A stretch of 64,000 bases of DNA from Hyphomicrobiales bacterium (GTDB taxonomy: Bacteria > Pseudomonadota > Alphaproteobacteria > Rhizobiales > Rhizobiaceae). Positions 7,993 to 17,098 of the stretch are shown here, one piece after another. The translations under genes were made by a program, and so were the position numbers. How positions within the stretch are numbered: the stretch's first letter is position 1; every line of letters starts with the position of its first letter. The DNA lies in contig UCJH01000014.1 in the NCBI GenBank assembly GCA_900472785.1, positions 1-64,000 of the forward strand, written 5' to 3'. The notes under the pieces were generated by a model. It ran no database searches and was not told the DNA's origin. It worked only from the letters and a program-made list of their open reading frames with translations.

Positions 7993-8022
7993 TTGACTTT
8001 CGAACTAGTTAGTACATTTTAA
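7993..8022 (+). promoter_or_regulatory. Candidate promoter and TetR operator of the TRAP operon
   Basis: TTGACT at 7993-7998 is a good -35. The palindrome AACTAGTT (8003-8010), extended on one side as ACTAGTTAGT, lies between it and an AT-rich stretch (8013-8022) where the -10 should be. A repressor bound here would block polymerase. The -10 is not well defined. Confidence 0.45.
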
Positions 8023-8142
8023 CTGGATCGATATCGCCGAGGAGGGCGCATCGACGACGGGTCGGACGACTGCCCCATGCTTGAAGCATGGGCGCTGGCA
8101 AGCGAAGGCAGCAACCGCCCCTACACGGGAGGAGAACACCGG

Positions 8143-8706
8143 ATGACGCGGATCATCGACTTCTATTTTTTCGCCTTGAAGGTGATCATCGCATTGCTAT
8201 TGGCCGGCATGGTGGTGCTGGTTTTCGGCAATGTCGTGCTGCGGTACGCCTTCGACCAGGGCATTACCGTCTCGGAAGAACTCTCCCGCGTCTTCTTCGT
8301 CTGGCTGACCTTTCTCGGCGCCGTCGTCGCCATGCGGGAACACGGCCATCTCGGCGTCGATTCGCTGATCAAGCGCCTGCCGCCGACCGCTGCCAAGGCT
8401 GCCGTGCTGGCCGGCCAGGGGCTGATGCTGGTTGCGACCTGGCTTCTGATCAGCGGGAGCTGGACGCAGATGCTGATCAACCTGCACGCCAGCACGCCGG
8501 CCACCGGCCTTTCCATGGGCTTCTTCTACGCCGCCGGCATCGCCTTCGGCGTCCCGACGTTCCTGATCATCCTGTGGGATGCCTTCTGCGTCGCGACGAG
8601 CCGCATCGACGTCGCGACGACGGAATTCGTCCGCGACAGCGAGGAGCAGGTCGTGCTCGACCAGCACGGCGTACCGCTGTCTGCCACCGCCGCGCGCAAT
8701 CCCTAG
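8143..8706 (+). CDS. TRAP transporter small permease subunit (DctQ type)
   Basis: A 187-residue membrane protein with four predicted helices (about 9-29, 47-63, 86-106 and 126-148). GNVVLRYAF and EELSRVFFVWLTFLGA are typical of DctQ subunits. It pairs with the large permease to form an ion-driven importer in the inner membrane. ATG 8143 is preceded by GGGAGGAG, a strong ribosome site; the frame is open further upstream. The large subunit starts 9 bp after its stop. Confidence 0.93.
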   Translation: MTRIIDFYFFALKVIIALLLAGMVVLVFGNVVLRYAFDQGITVSEELSRVFFVWLTFLGAVVAMREHGHLGVDSLIKRLPPTAAKAAVLAGQGLMLVATWLLISGSWTQMLINLHASTPATGLSMGFFYAAGIAFGVPTFLIILWDAFCVATSRIDVATTEFVRDSEEQVVLDQHGVPLSATAARNP

Positions 8707-8715
8707 GAAAATGCC

Positions 8716-9996
8716 ATGACGCTCACCATTTTCCTCGGCGCATTGCTCGGTCCCATGGCGCTCGGCGTGCCGATCGCCTTTGCCCTCATTCTCAGTGGCG
8801 TCGCCCTGATGCTGTTCATGGGCCTGTTCGATGCACAGATCGTGGCGCAAAACGTGCTCAACGGCGCCGACAGCTTCCCTTTGATGGCGGTGCCCTTCTT
8901 CCTTCTGGCCGGCGAGGTGATGAACACCGGCGGGCTTTCGCGCCGCATCGTCAATCTCGCCATGGCGCTGGTTGGCCATGTCCGCGGCGGTCTCGGCTTC
9001 GTCGCGATTTTTGCGGCCTGCGTGCTCTCCAGCCTCTCCGGCTCTGCCGTGGCGGATGCGGCCGCGCTCGGCGCCCTGCTCTATCCGATGATGCTGAAAT
9101 CCGGCCATGACCCGGCGCGCACCGGCGGGCTTCTGGCCTCGGCATCGGTGATCGGCCCGATCATCCCGCCCTCGATCGGCTTCATCCTCTATGGCGTCGT
9201 CGGCGGCGTCTCGATCACGAAGCTGTTTCTCGCCGGCATCGTTCCCGGCCTGATGATCGCGCTGGCGCTCTGCGCCACCTGGATGATCGTCGCCCGCAAG
9301 GAGCAGTTCGCGCTGCCGCCGCGCCAGAGCAGTGCTGTGCGCCTCAAGGCGTTCACGGACAGCATCTGGGCGCTGATGCTGCCGGTCATCATCGTCATTG
9401 GCCTGAAATTCGGTGTCTTCACGCCGACCGAGGCCGGCGTGGTTGCCGCGGTCTATTCGCTCTTCGTCGCCATGGTCGTCTACCGCGAACTGCCGCCGTC
9501 AAGGGTCTTCGAGGTGTTCGTCTCGGCTGCGAAAATCACCTCCGTGGTGATGTTTCTCGTCGCCTGCGCAGCCGTTTCGGCCTGGCTGATCACCGTGGCC
9601 GACGTACCGGGCGATCTCGTTGCGCTGATCGAGCCGCTGATGGACAACCAGACGCTGCTGTTGCTCGCCATCATGGGGCTGGTCGTTCTCGTCGGCACCG
9701 CCATGGACATGACACCGACCATCCTGATCATGACGCCGGTGCTGATGCCGGTGATCAAGCAGGCGGGCATCGATCCCGTCTATTTCGGGGTGCTGTTCAT
9801 CATCAACAATTCGATCGGACTGATCACGCCGCCGGTCGGCACCGTGCTCAACGTCATCTGCGGTGTTTCCAAACTGTCGATGGAAGACCTGATGAAGGGG
9901 GTCATGCCGTTCCTGATCGCCGAACTGATCGTTCTTTTCCTGCTCGTTCTGTTTCCGCAACTGGTGACCGCGCCTGCGGCCTTTTTCGGACGTTGA
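8716..9996 (+). CDS. TRAP transporter large permease subunit (DctM type)
   Basis: A 426-residue permease with about 12 hydrophobic helices; it carries the substrate path of the TRAP system. Diagnostic segments are SGSAVADAAALGALLYPMM, GPIIPPSIGFILYGVVG and GLITPPVGTVLNV. Length and order (Q-M-P) are standard. It lies 9 bp after the small subunit and 72 bp before the binding protein. Confidence 0.96.
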   Translation: MTLTIFLGALLGPMALGVPIAFALILSGVALMLFMGLFDAQIVAQNVLNGADSFPLMAVPFFLLAGEVMNTGGLSRRIVNLAMALVGHVRGGLGFVAIFAACVLSSLSGSAVADAAALGALLYPMMLKSGHDPARTGGLLASASVIGPIIPPSIGFILYGVVGGVSITKLFLAGIVPGLMIALALCATWMIVARKEQFALPPRQSSAVRLKAFTDSIWALMLPVIIVIGLKFGVFTPTEAGVVAAVYSLFVAMVVYRELPPSRVFEVFVSAAKITSVVMFLVACAAVSAWLITVADVPGDLVALIEPLMDNQTLLLLAIMGLVVLVGTAMDMTPTILIMTPVLMPVIKQAGIDPVYFGVLFIINNSIGLITPPVGTVLNVICGVSKLSMEDLMKGVMPFLIAELIVLFLLVLFPQLVTAPAAFFGR

Positions 9997-10068
9997 ACCT
10001 GAACCGCCTCTTTCAAGGCAAGACTGCAACCGGCCGGCGGGAGAGACCGGCCCATTAGGGAGGAAAGC

Positions 10069-11085
10069 ATGCTGAACACACTGACGAAACTGGCGATCGG
10101 GATCGCCTTGCCGCTGGCGCTTCTGGCCGCCGGGCCGGCATCCGCCGAGGTTCGCGAATATACGTTGAAATTCGCCTCGGCGAACAACAAGGGTCACCCG
10201 CAGGTGACGGGCATGGAGAAATTCGCCGAACTGGTGAAGGAAAAAAGCGGCGGCAAGATCGACGTCAAGCTGTTCCCGGGCGGCGTGCTCGGCGGCGACG
10301 TGCAGACCGTCTCGGCGCTCCAGGGCGGCGTGATCGAGATGACCGTGCTCAATGCCGGCATCCTGGCGAGCAACGTAAAGCAGTTCGGCGCGGTTGACCT
10401 GCCCTTCCTGTTCAAAAACGGCGAGGAAGCCGACAAGGTCATGGATGGTCCGTTTGGCACCGGCTTGATCGACCTGCTGCCCGATACCGGTCTCGTCGGC
10501 CTCGGCTACTGGGAACTCGGCTTCCGCAACCTGACGAACAACCGCCATCCCGTGGCCAAGCTCGAGGATATCAACGGCCTGAAGATTCGCACGATCCAGT
10601 CGCCGATCCCGATCGCGCTGTTCAACAGCCTCGGCGCCAATGCCGTGCCGCTGCCCTATACCGAGCTCTACACCGCGCTGGAAACGGGCACGGTCGACGG
10701 GCAGGAAAACCCGGCCGCCAACATCCTGAATGCCAAGTTCTTCGAAGTGCAGAAGTACATGACGGTCACCCGCCACCAGTACAATCCGCAGATCGTGCTG
10801 ATCAGCAAGAAATTCTGGGACGGCCTGAACGACGAGGAAAAGGCGGTTTTCCAGTCCGCCGCGACCGAGGCGCGCGACTACCAGCGCAAGGTCTCGCGCG
10901 AAGCCGACGCCAAGGCGATCGAGGCGATCAAGGCAACCGGCATGGAAGTGACCGAGTTGAGCCCGGAAGAGACCCAGAAGCTGCGCGACGCGGTCAAGCC
11001 GCTGATCGAAAAGTTCAGCGCCGACATCGGCGCTGAGACGGTCGCACAGCTAATGAAGGAACTCTCCGCCGCCCGCGGCCAGTAG
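10069..11085 (+). CDS. TRAP transporter periplasmic substrate-binding protein (DctP type)
   Basis: A 338-residue periplasmic binding protein with a signal peptide (cleavage after about residue 26, ASA-EV). The segments LKIRTIQSPIPIALFNSLGANAVP and YTALETGTVDGQENPAANI are the usual DctP substrate-binding region, including the arginine that binds the carboxylate. GGGAGGAAAGC precedes the ATG. The downstream genes suggest quinate, shikimate or dehydroshikimate as ligand, an inference from context. A 12-bp hairpin follows the stop. Confidence 0.94.
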   Translation: MLNTLTKLAIGIALPLALLAAGPASAEVREYTLKFASANNKGHPQVTGMEKFAELVKEKSGGKIDVKLFPGGVLGGDVQTVSALQGGVIEMTVLNAGILASNVKQFGAVDLPFLFKNGEEADKVMDGPFGTGLIDLLPDTGLVGLGYWELGFRNLTNNRHPVAKLEDINGLKIRTIQSPIPIALFNSLGANAVPLPYTELYTALETGTVDGQENPAANILNAKFFEVQKYMTVTRHQYNPQIVLISKKFWDGLNDEEKAVFQSAATEARDYQRKVSREADAKAIEAIKATGMEVTELSPEETQKLRDAVKPLIEKFSADIGAETVAQLMKELSAARGQ

Positions 11086-11091
11086 GATAAT

Positions 11092-11122
11092 AGGCCGACC
11101 CGCTTCTCCGGCGGGTCGGCCT
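11092..11122 (+). promoter_or_regulatory. Intercistronic hairpin after dctP
   Basis: A perfect 12-bp stem (11092-11103 with 11111-11122) around a 7-base loop starts 6 bp after the dctP stop. No T run follows, so it is unlikely to terminate fully; it probably stabilises the upstream mRNA and lowers read-through into the catabolic genes. Confidence 0.6.
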
Positions 11123-11166
11123 GCACACCGACGCATTCGCCCACAGTGAATTCATGGAAGCCGAAG

Positions 11167-12048
11167 ATGACGGACACGCTCCTGGAACAGATGACGACGG
11201 GCCTGAAGCCGCTCAAGGCCGGATTGATCGGCTCGGGGATCCAGGCCTCGCTGACGCCGGCGATGCATATGCAAGAAGGCACAGCGCAGGGTTTTTCCTA
11301 CGATTACGAGTTGATCGACCTCCATCGGCTGGGCGCGTCCGTTTCCGATCTGCCGCGGCTCCTGAAGGATGCTGAAGATCGCGGCCTTTGCGGCCTCAAC
11401 ATCACCCACCCTTGCAAGCAGGCCGTCATCGACCATCTCGACGACCTCTCGCCAGAGGCGCGCTCGCTCGGCGCCGTCAACACCGTCATCCTGAAGGATG
11501 GCCGGCGGTATGGTCACAACACCGACTGGTGGGGTTTTGCCGAGAGTTTTCGACGCGGGCTTCCCGATGCCGAGCTGACGGCTGCCGTCCAGCTGGGTGC
11601 CGGCGGGGCGGGCTTCGCAACGGCCTATGCGATCCTTTCGCTCGGCCTCAGGCAGCTTTTCGTCTTCGACCGCGAGCAGGATCGCGCCGAAGCGCTGGCC
11701 GATACGATGTCGGCGCTGTTTCCGCAGGCGAAGATTTCCGCAGGAACGGAACTGGCGGCCGCAATGGAAACCGCGTCCGGGCTCATCCATGCCACGCCGA
11801 CCGGCATGGCCAAATATCCCGGCATCCCGCTCGCCCCTGACCTGCTGCAGCCAAGGCACTGGGTGTGCGAAATCGTCTATTTCCCGCTCGAAACCGAACT
11901 CTTGCGCCAAGCGAAGCTTCGCGGCTGCCGGACGCTCGACGGCGGCGGCATGGCGGTTTTCCAGGCGGTCGGCGCCTTCGGGCTTTTCACCGGACGCACA
12001 CCCGATGCGGCGCGCATGCTGGCGCATTTCAAGACCATGACGCGCTGA
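11167..12048 (+). CDS. Shikimate/quinate 5-dehydrogenase (AroE-like, catabolic)
   Basis: NAD(P)-dependent dehydrogenase interconverting shikimate (or quinate) and the 3-dehydro acid. The N-terminal domain has GLNITHPCKQ with the catalytic Lys and YGHNTDWWGF with the catalytic Asp. The Rossmann loop is LGAGGAGFA, and DGGGMAVFQAVGAF is a conserved C-terminal segment. About 293 residues from ATG 11167, which has GGAAG upstream; ATG 11146 is an alternative. Location between a TRAP importer and a dehydroshikimate dehydratase argues for a catabolic role rather than aromatic amino acid synthesis. Whether it prefers quinate or shikimate is not visible. Confidence 0.88.
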   Translation: MTDTLLEQMTTGLKPLKAGLIGSGIQASLTPAMHMQEGTAQGFSYDYELIDLHRLGASVSDLPRLLKDAEDRGLCGLNITHPCKQAVIDHLDDLSPEARSLGAVNTVILKDGRRYGHNTDWWGFAESFRRGLPDAELTAAVQLGAGGAGFATAYAILSLGLRQLFVFDREQDRAEALADTMSALFPQAKISAGTELAAAMETASGLIHATPTGMAKYPGIPLAPDLLQPRHWVCEIVYFPLETELLRQAKLRGCRTLDGGGMAVFQAVGAFGLFTGRTPDAARMLAHFKTMTR

Positions 12049-12075
12049 CCGACCCGCAAAGCAGGAGGACCGCCG

Positions 12076-13962
12076 ATGAAGACCTCGATTGCCACCGTCT
12101 CGCTGAGCGGCGACCTGCGCGACAAGCTCGACGCCATTGCCAAGGCCGGTTTCGACGGCGTCGAGATCTTCGAGAACGATTTCCTCGTCTTCGACGAAAG
12201 TCCGCGGCAGGTCGGCCGCATGGTGCGCGACTTCGGACTGGAAATCACGCTGTTCCAGCCCTTTCGCGACTTCGAGGGCATGCCCGACGGTTTGCGCACC
12301 CGCACCTTCGATCGGGCCGAGCGGAAGTTCGACCTGATGCAGGAAATGGGCACGGATCTCGTGCTTGTCTGCTCCAACGTTTCTCCTGCCGCCCTCGGCG
12401 GCCTCGACCGCGCCGCCGCCGACTTCCATGATCTGGGTGAGCGGGCGGCCAGGCGCGGCCTGCGCGTCGGTTACGAGGCGCTCGCCTGGGGCCGGCATAT
12501 CAACGACCATCGCGATGCCTGGGAAATCGTCCGCCGCGCCGACCACCCGAATATCGGCCTGATCCTCGACAGCTTCCACACGCTGTCGCGCAAGATCGAC
12601 GTCAACTCGATCCGCTCGATCCCGAAGGAGAAGATCTTCATTATCCAGCTTGCCGACGCGCCGCTGATCGATATGGACCTGCTCTACTGGAGCCGGCATT
12701 TCCGCAACATGCCCGGCGAAGGCGACCTGCCGGTGCTCGACTTCATGAATGCCGTCGCCGCCACCGGCTATGACGGCTACCTGTCGCTCGAAATCTTCAA
12801 CGACCAGTTTCGCGGTGGCTCGGCCACGGCGATTGCCGTCGACGGCCGCCGCTCGCTCGTCTATCTCGGAGACCAGGTCAAGCGCGCCGTGCCGGAGAGC
12901 CGCCTGACGACGAAGGACATGCCGGCCCGCTCGCAGGTGAAGGGCGTCGCCTTCATCGAATTCGCCATCGACGAGACGGAAGCGCCGCAGCTGGAAGGCC
13001 TGCTGCGCAGCCTCGGATTCGCCCGGACGGCCCGTCACAGGACGAAGAACGTCGTGCGCTACCGGCAAGGCGACATAAATATCGTTGTCAACATGGACGA
13101 ACGCGGCTTCGCCAGCGCCTCCTATCTGGTGCACGGCGCCTCCGCCTATGCCATGGGTCTCATGGTCGACGATGCGCAGGCCGCTGTCGAGCGTGCCGTG
13201 GCGCTTGGCGCCGAGCGTTTCGAGCAGCCGGTCGGGCCTGGCGAGACGCAGATGCCGGCGATCCGGGGCGTGGGCGGCGGGGTGATCTATTTTCTCGATG
13301 GCTCCGCCGAACTCTCACAGGTTTGGGAAATCGAATTTGCCGCCATCGACGCATCCCAACCGGTCGACGCCGGCCTGAAATCCATAGATCATGTCGCCCA
13401 GAGCATGCGCTATGAGGAGCTTCTGACCTGGCTCCTGTTCTACACGGCGATCCTCGACACGCGGAAAACACCGATGGTCGATATCATCGATCCCTCGGGC
13501 GTGATCCGCAGCCAGGTGGTCGAGAATACGGAGGGGTCGCTGCGCATTACCATGAACGGCGCGGAAAACCGCAACACGCTGGCCGGCCATTTCATCGCCG
13601 AAACCTTCGGCTCCGGCATCCAGCACCTTGCCTTCGCGACGGATGATATTTTCAAGACGGCGGAGGCGCTGGCGAAGAACGGTTTCGTTCCGCTCGCTAT
13701 ATCGCCGAACTACTATGACGATCTCGAAGCGCGGTTCGGCCTGGAGCCGGCGCTGACGGAACGGCTCAAAACCCATAACATTCTCTACGACCGCGACGAG
13801 CATGGAGACTATTTCCAGCTCTACAGCCCGACCTATGGCGAAGGTTTCTTCTTCGAGATCGTCGAGCGGCGCGGCTATCGCGGCTATGGCGCGGCCAATG
13901 CCATCTTCAGGATCGCCGCACTTCGCAAGCACCTGCGGCCCGCGGGCATGCCGCGGGCATAA
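12076..13962 (+). CDS. 3-Dehydroshikimate dehydratase fused to HPPD-like domain (QuiC/QsuB type)
   Basis: A 628-residue two-domain protein. Residues 1-280 form a xylose-isomerase-like TIM barrel with metal-ligand regions YEALAWG, ILDSFHTLS and LSLEIFND; this half dehydrates 3-dehydroshikimate to protocatechuate. Residues about 290-625 are a vicinal-oxygen-chelate module like 4-hydroxyphenylpyruvate dioxygenase (SIDHVAQSM, GSGIQHLAF, FFEIVERRG). The fusion is known from Pseudomonas and Corynebacterium dehydratases. It starts 27 bp after the dehydrogenase and ends 4 bp before the convergent hydroxyacid dehydrogenase. No protocatechuate dioxygenase genes are nearby, so the product must be used by genes elsewhere. 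Confidence 0.9.
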   Translation: MKTSIATVSLSGDLRDKLDAIAKAGFDGVEIFENDFLVFDESPRQVGRMVRDFGLEITLFQPFRDFEGMPDGLRTRTFDRAERKFDLMQEMGTDLVLVCSNVSPAALGGLDRAAADFHDLGERAARRGLRVGYEALAWGRHINDHRDAWEIVRRADHPNIGLILDSFHTLSRKIDVNSIRSIPKEKIFIIQLADAPLIDMDLLYWSRHFRNMPGEGDLPVLDFMNAVAATGYDGYLSLEIFNDQFRGGSATAIAVDGRRSLVYLGDQVKRAVPESRLTTKDMPARSQVKGVAFIEFAIDETEAPQLEGLLRSLGFARTARHRTKNVVRYRQGDINIVVNMDERGFASASYLVHGASAYAMGLMVDDAQAAVERAVALGAERFEQPVGPGETQMPAIRGVGGGVIYFLDGSAELSQVWEIEFAAIDASQPVDAGLKSIDHVAQSMRYEELLTWLLFYTAILDTRKTPMVDIIDPSGVIRSQVVENTEGSLRITMNGAENRNTLAGHFIAETFGSGIQHLAFATDDIFKTAEALAKNGFVPLAISPNYYDDLEARFGLEPALTERLKTHNILYDRDEHGDYFQLYSPTYGEGFFFEIVERRGYRGYGAANAIFRIAALRKHLRPAGMPRA

Positions 13963-13966
13963 CGGG

Positions 13967-15001
13967 TCAGTTCACGGTGACCGGCTTGGAGCGCATCCGC
14001 GAGACGGTTTCGCGTTCGGCACGCTTGCAGCGCATCGGCGGAAGGCTGCGGTCCATCAGGTCCATGTCCTCAAGCACCATGTCGCCCATCTTCTTGAAGG
14101 CGCTGTCGAGCGCGCCGGCGCGGTGCGCCGAGCGCAGAAACCCTTTCAGCGAACGGACGGGATGGTTGAGCGGCAGCGGCTCCTCAGGGTAGACGTCGCT
14201 CGCTGCCACGATATGACCGCTCTCGACCGCCGCCATCAGCGCACCGAAATCCACCACATTGGCACGGCTGAGCAGGATGAAGGCCGCACCCGGCCGCATC
14301 GCCGCAAAGGCCCTGGCCCCAAGGAAGCCCTCGTTCTCGCTAGTGACAGCGGCGACCACGAAGATGAAATCGCTGGTTTCCAGCACGTCGTCGAGTGTCG
14401 CCGGCTGCACGCCGTTGTCGATCAGGATCGAGGCCGGCATCCAGGGGTCATAGACCTTGATCTTCGTACGGAAGCCGGAAAGCACGCGGTTCAGCGCCTT
14501 GCCGAGATCGCCGAAGCCGATGATGCCGACATTCGAGCCGGATAAAAGGCGAGCCTTGGCATTACCGTCCCCGCCCCAGAGCTCGCGGCCCTCGCGGAAA
14601 TCGACATCGGCATCAACGATGCCGCGGGCGATGTTGAGCGCCATGGCAAGGCCGAGTTCGGCAACGGGCTCGGCAAAAACCTGGCCGGTGGTCACCACAT
14701 GGATGCCCCGCGCGAACAGCACCTCATAGGGCATGTTGTTGATCAGGTTGCTTTCGACATTCAGGATCGCCCGCAGTTGCGGCATGCGCTCCAGCGTCGC
14801 GTGGTCGAGTGGCGGCTGACCGATGATGAAGCGGGCCTGCGACAGCACCTCGTCTCCAAGCCCGGCGATGTTCTCGGGGTCGGCCTCGATAATACGGTAT
14901 TTCGACTTCAGATCGGCCAGCGCCTGCGGTGTGAAGATCAGGTCGAGGGTGCGCGGTTCGGGCGCGCTGATCACCAGTGGCCGTTCGCTTGCTGACGTCA
15001 T
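13967..15001 (-). CDS. D-2-hydroxyacid dehydrogenase family protein
   Basis: A 344-residue NAD-dependent oxidoreductase. The nucleotide loop is VGIIGFGDLG, and the catalytic triad is visible as Arg in LLSRANVVD, Glu in SDVYPEEPL and His in RSAHRAGALD. Substrate is unknown; members act on 2-hydroxy acids such as glycerate, lactate or phosphoglycerate. ATG 15001 has GGGAGAG upstream; the frame extends to 15025. It is convergent with the dehydratase gene, so not in the same transcript, though it may belong to the same catabolic locus. Confidence 0.88.
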   Translation of the reverse strand: MTSASERPLVISAPEPRTLDLIFTPQALADLKSKYRIIEADPENIAGLGDEVLSQARFIIGQPPLDHATLERMPQLRAILNVESNLINNMPYEVLFARGIHVVTTGQVFAEPVAELGLAMALNIARGIVDADVDFREGRELWGGDGNAKARLLSGSNVGIIGFGDLGKALNRVLSGFRTKIKVYDPWMPASILIDNGVQPATLDDVLETSDFIFVVAAVTSENEGFLGARAFAAMRPGAAFILLSRANVVDFGALMAAVESGHIVAASDVYPEEPLPLNHPVRSLKGFLRSAHRAGALDSAFKKMGDMVLEDMDLMDRSLPPMRCKRAERETVSRMRSKPVTVN

Positions 15002-15095
15002 GATGGTCTCTCCCGCTGGCCACAAATCCGGGTGGCGACATGTCCCGGCGGGTGTTGTATGGCGTGTTCGGGCTTTTGCAAAGCCGCAAGATCCG

Positions 15096-15389
15096 TCAGT
15101 AGTTCAGCCCGCGCTTCTCGCGCTCCAGCGACGGTGGCAGCTGGTTGCTCTCGATGCTGACATCGCCCTGCCGGCAGGAATAGACGTAGGAATAGCGCGG
15201 TCCGTTGGTCGGCTCGAACGGGAAACCGTTGCGGACCAGCACCTGTTCGCATTCGGAAGAACCGGCTGAGTCGGCGACGGCCGGCGGAGTAACGCCCGGC
15301 AGGTCGGTATAGGCCAGAGCCGGAAGCGGCGCGCCGAATATTGCGAGCATTGCGGCCAGCACGATTTTTCTGCGAATATCCAAAGCCAT
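15096..15389 (-). CDS. Small secreted protein of unknown function
   Basis: A 97-residue protein with a signal peptide (cleavage near ALA-YT, residue 26). The mature part of about 70 residues has two cysteines, in SSECEQVL and YSCRQGD, which could form a periplasmic disulphide. I do not recognise a family. It lies alone between the hydroxyacid dehydrogenase and divergent RNase D genes. Confidence 0.65.
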   Translation of the reverse strand: MALDIRRKIVLAAMLAIFGAPLPALAYTDLPGVTPPAVADSAGSSECEQVLVRNGFPFEPTNGPRYSYVYSCRQGDVSIESNQLPPSLEREKRGLNY

Positions 15390-15519
15390 GCCCGTCGTTT
15401 CTCCAAAGCCGCAAGACCTGCCACAACGCCGCCGCGTTGCGATGCAAGAGGTCGGTATCGCTGGGCGTGGACATGCGTTATAGCGCAGTCAGCGCGCGAC
15501 ATTTCATGTGGGGATTTCC

Positions 15520-16146
15520 ATGGCAAATGCAATACGGTTCCACGAAGGCGATATCCCGGCGGCGGCGGCGTTGCGCTACACCGGCGCGATCGCCATCGAC
15601 ACGGAAACGCTCGGCCTGATCCCGCGCCGCGACCGGCTCTGCCTCGTCCAGCTTTCGCCCGGCGACGGCACGGCCGACGTGATCCGCATCGCACGCGGCC
15701 AGACGCAGGCGCCCAATCTCGTTGCCATGCTGGAAGACCCGGCGCGCCAGAAGATCTTTCATTTCGGTCGTTTTGACATCGCCGTGCTCTTCCATACCTT
15801 CGGCGTCACCACCAACCCGGTCTTCTGCACCAAGATCGCCTCGCGTCTGGTCCGAACCTATACCGACCGCCACGGGCTGAAGGACAATTTGAAGGAAATG
15901 CTGGACGTCGATATCTCCAAGCACCAGCAATCCTCCGACTGGGCGGCCGAGACGCTGTCGCACGCACAGCTGGAATATGCAGCCTCCGACGTTCTCCACC
16001 TTCATGCCCTGCGTGAAAAATTGACGATGCGGCTGATCCGCGACGGCAGGCTCGACCATGCGGATGCCTGTTTCGCCTTTCTGCCGACCCGTTCCAAGCT
16101 CGACCTTCTCGGCTGGGAAGAAACCGACATCTTCGCCCATAGCTGA
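15520..16146 (+). CDS. Ribonuclease D-like 3'-5' exonuclease
   Basis: A 208-residue DEDDy exonuclease domain without the HRDC domains of E. coli RNase D, the short form common in alphaproteobacteria. Catalytic residues: Asp and Glu in AIDTETLGL, Asp in HFGRFDIAVLF, and Tyr-Asp in YAASDVLHLHAL. It would trim the 3' ends of tRNA and other stable RNAs. ATG 15520 has GTGGGG upstream; ATG 15508 is less likely. The DUF817 gene starts 6 bp downstream. Confidence 0.92.
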   Translation: MANAIRFHEGDIPAAAALRYTGAIAIDTETLGLIPRRDRLCLVQLSPGDGTADVIRIARGQTQAPNLVAMLEDPARQKIFHFGRFDIAVLFHTFGVTTNPVFCTKIASRLVRTYTDRHGLKDNLKEMLDVDISKHQQSSDWAAETLSHAQLEYAASDVLHLHALREKLTMRLIRDGRLDHADACFAFLPTRSKLDLLGWEETDIFAHS

Positions 16147-16151
16147 CCCGT

Positions 16152-17012
16152 ATGCGCGATCCACGGAACGTTCACGCCACCGGCCCGACGCTCGAACCCC
16201 TGCGGCTTGTCATCCGCGGCTTGCTATCCCGTTTGCCGCCCGGCCTTTCGGAATTCATCCTGTTCGGGCTCAAGCAGGCCTGGGCTTGCCTGTTCGGCGC
16301 GCTTGTGCTGGCGCTGATCATCGTCACCAAGCTCGTCTGGCAGCCGGATTGGGCGATCCACCGCTATGACGCGCTGTTTGTCGCGGCATTGTCCATTCAG
16401 ATTCTCTTCCTGCGGCTGAAGATGGAAAGCTGGGACGAGGCCAAGGTCATCCTGATCTACCACGTCGTCGGCACGGTAATGGAGATCTTCAAGGTCCATA
16501 TGGGGTCCTGGGTATATCCCGAGGATGCCGTCATCCGGATTGCCGGCGTCCCTTTGTTTTCCGGCTTCATGTACGCCTCGGTCGGCAGCTACATGGCACG
16601 CGTCATTCGCATCTTCGACATGCGCTTCACGCATTATCCTCCCTTTGCGCTGACCGCCCTTCTCGCCGCTGCGATCTACCTGAATTTCTACGCCCATCAC
16701 TATATCGTCGACCTGCGGATTGGTCTCTTCCTTGCCACCGTCCTCCTTTTCGGCCGGGTGCGCATCTATTTCACCGTGGAGCGAAAAGCGCGCTGGATGC
16801 CGCTGGTTCTCGCCGCACTTCTGACCAGCGTGTTCCTCTGGATCGCCGAGAACATCGGCACGGCCACCGGCATCTGGCTTTATCCGGGACAGACCACCTG
16901 GCACATGGTTTCGCCGCAGAAGCTCGGCTCCTGGTATCTGCTGCTCTATGTGAGCTTCGTGCTGGTAACGATCGTCTGCAAGCCGCAGCCGCCGGATGCC
17001 GCGCGCCCGTGA
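16152..17012 (+). CDS. DUF817 family integral membrane protein
   Basis: A 286-residue protein with about eight hydrophobic helices after a 30-residue N-terminal tail. Charged patches conserved in the DUF817 family are present: KMESWDEAKVILIYHVVGT and KVHMGSWVYPED. Function is unknown. It begins 6 bp after the RNase D stop, so the pair is likely co-transcribed. Confidence 0.85.
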   Translation: MRDPRNVHATGPTLEPLRLVIRGLLSRLPPGLSEFILFGLKQAWACLFGALVLALIIVTKLVWQPDWAIHRYDALFVAALSIQILFLRLKMESWDEAKVILIYHVVGTVMEIFKVHMGSWVYPEDAVIRIAGVPLFSGFMYASVGSYMARVIRIFDMRFTHYPPFALTALLAAAIYLNFYAHHYIVDLRIGLFLATVLLFGRVRIYFTVERKARWMPLVLAALLTSVFLWIAENIGTATGIWLYPGQTTWHMVSPQKLGSWYLLLYVSFVLVTIVCKPQPPDAARP

Positions 17013-17098
17013 AATCTGGCCCGCACGGTTAAACAGCAGTTAATGGTTGTAGCCTATCGTTCGGACACCGCTTTTCGACCAACGCCGGAAAACCGACG

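Noticed and set aside
11152-13134. 660-codon minus-strand frame opposite the shikimate dehydrogenase and dehydratase genes
   Set aside because: It is antisense to two well-recognised genes and has no recognisable motif; such long shadows are common in GC-rich DNA.
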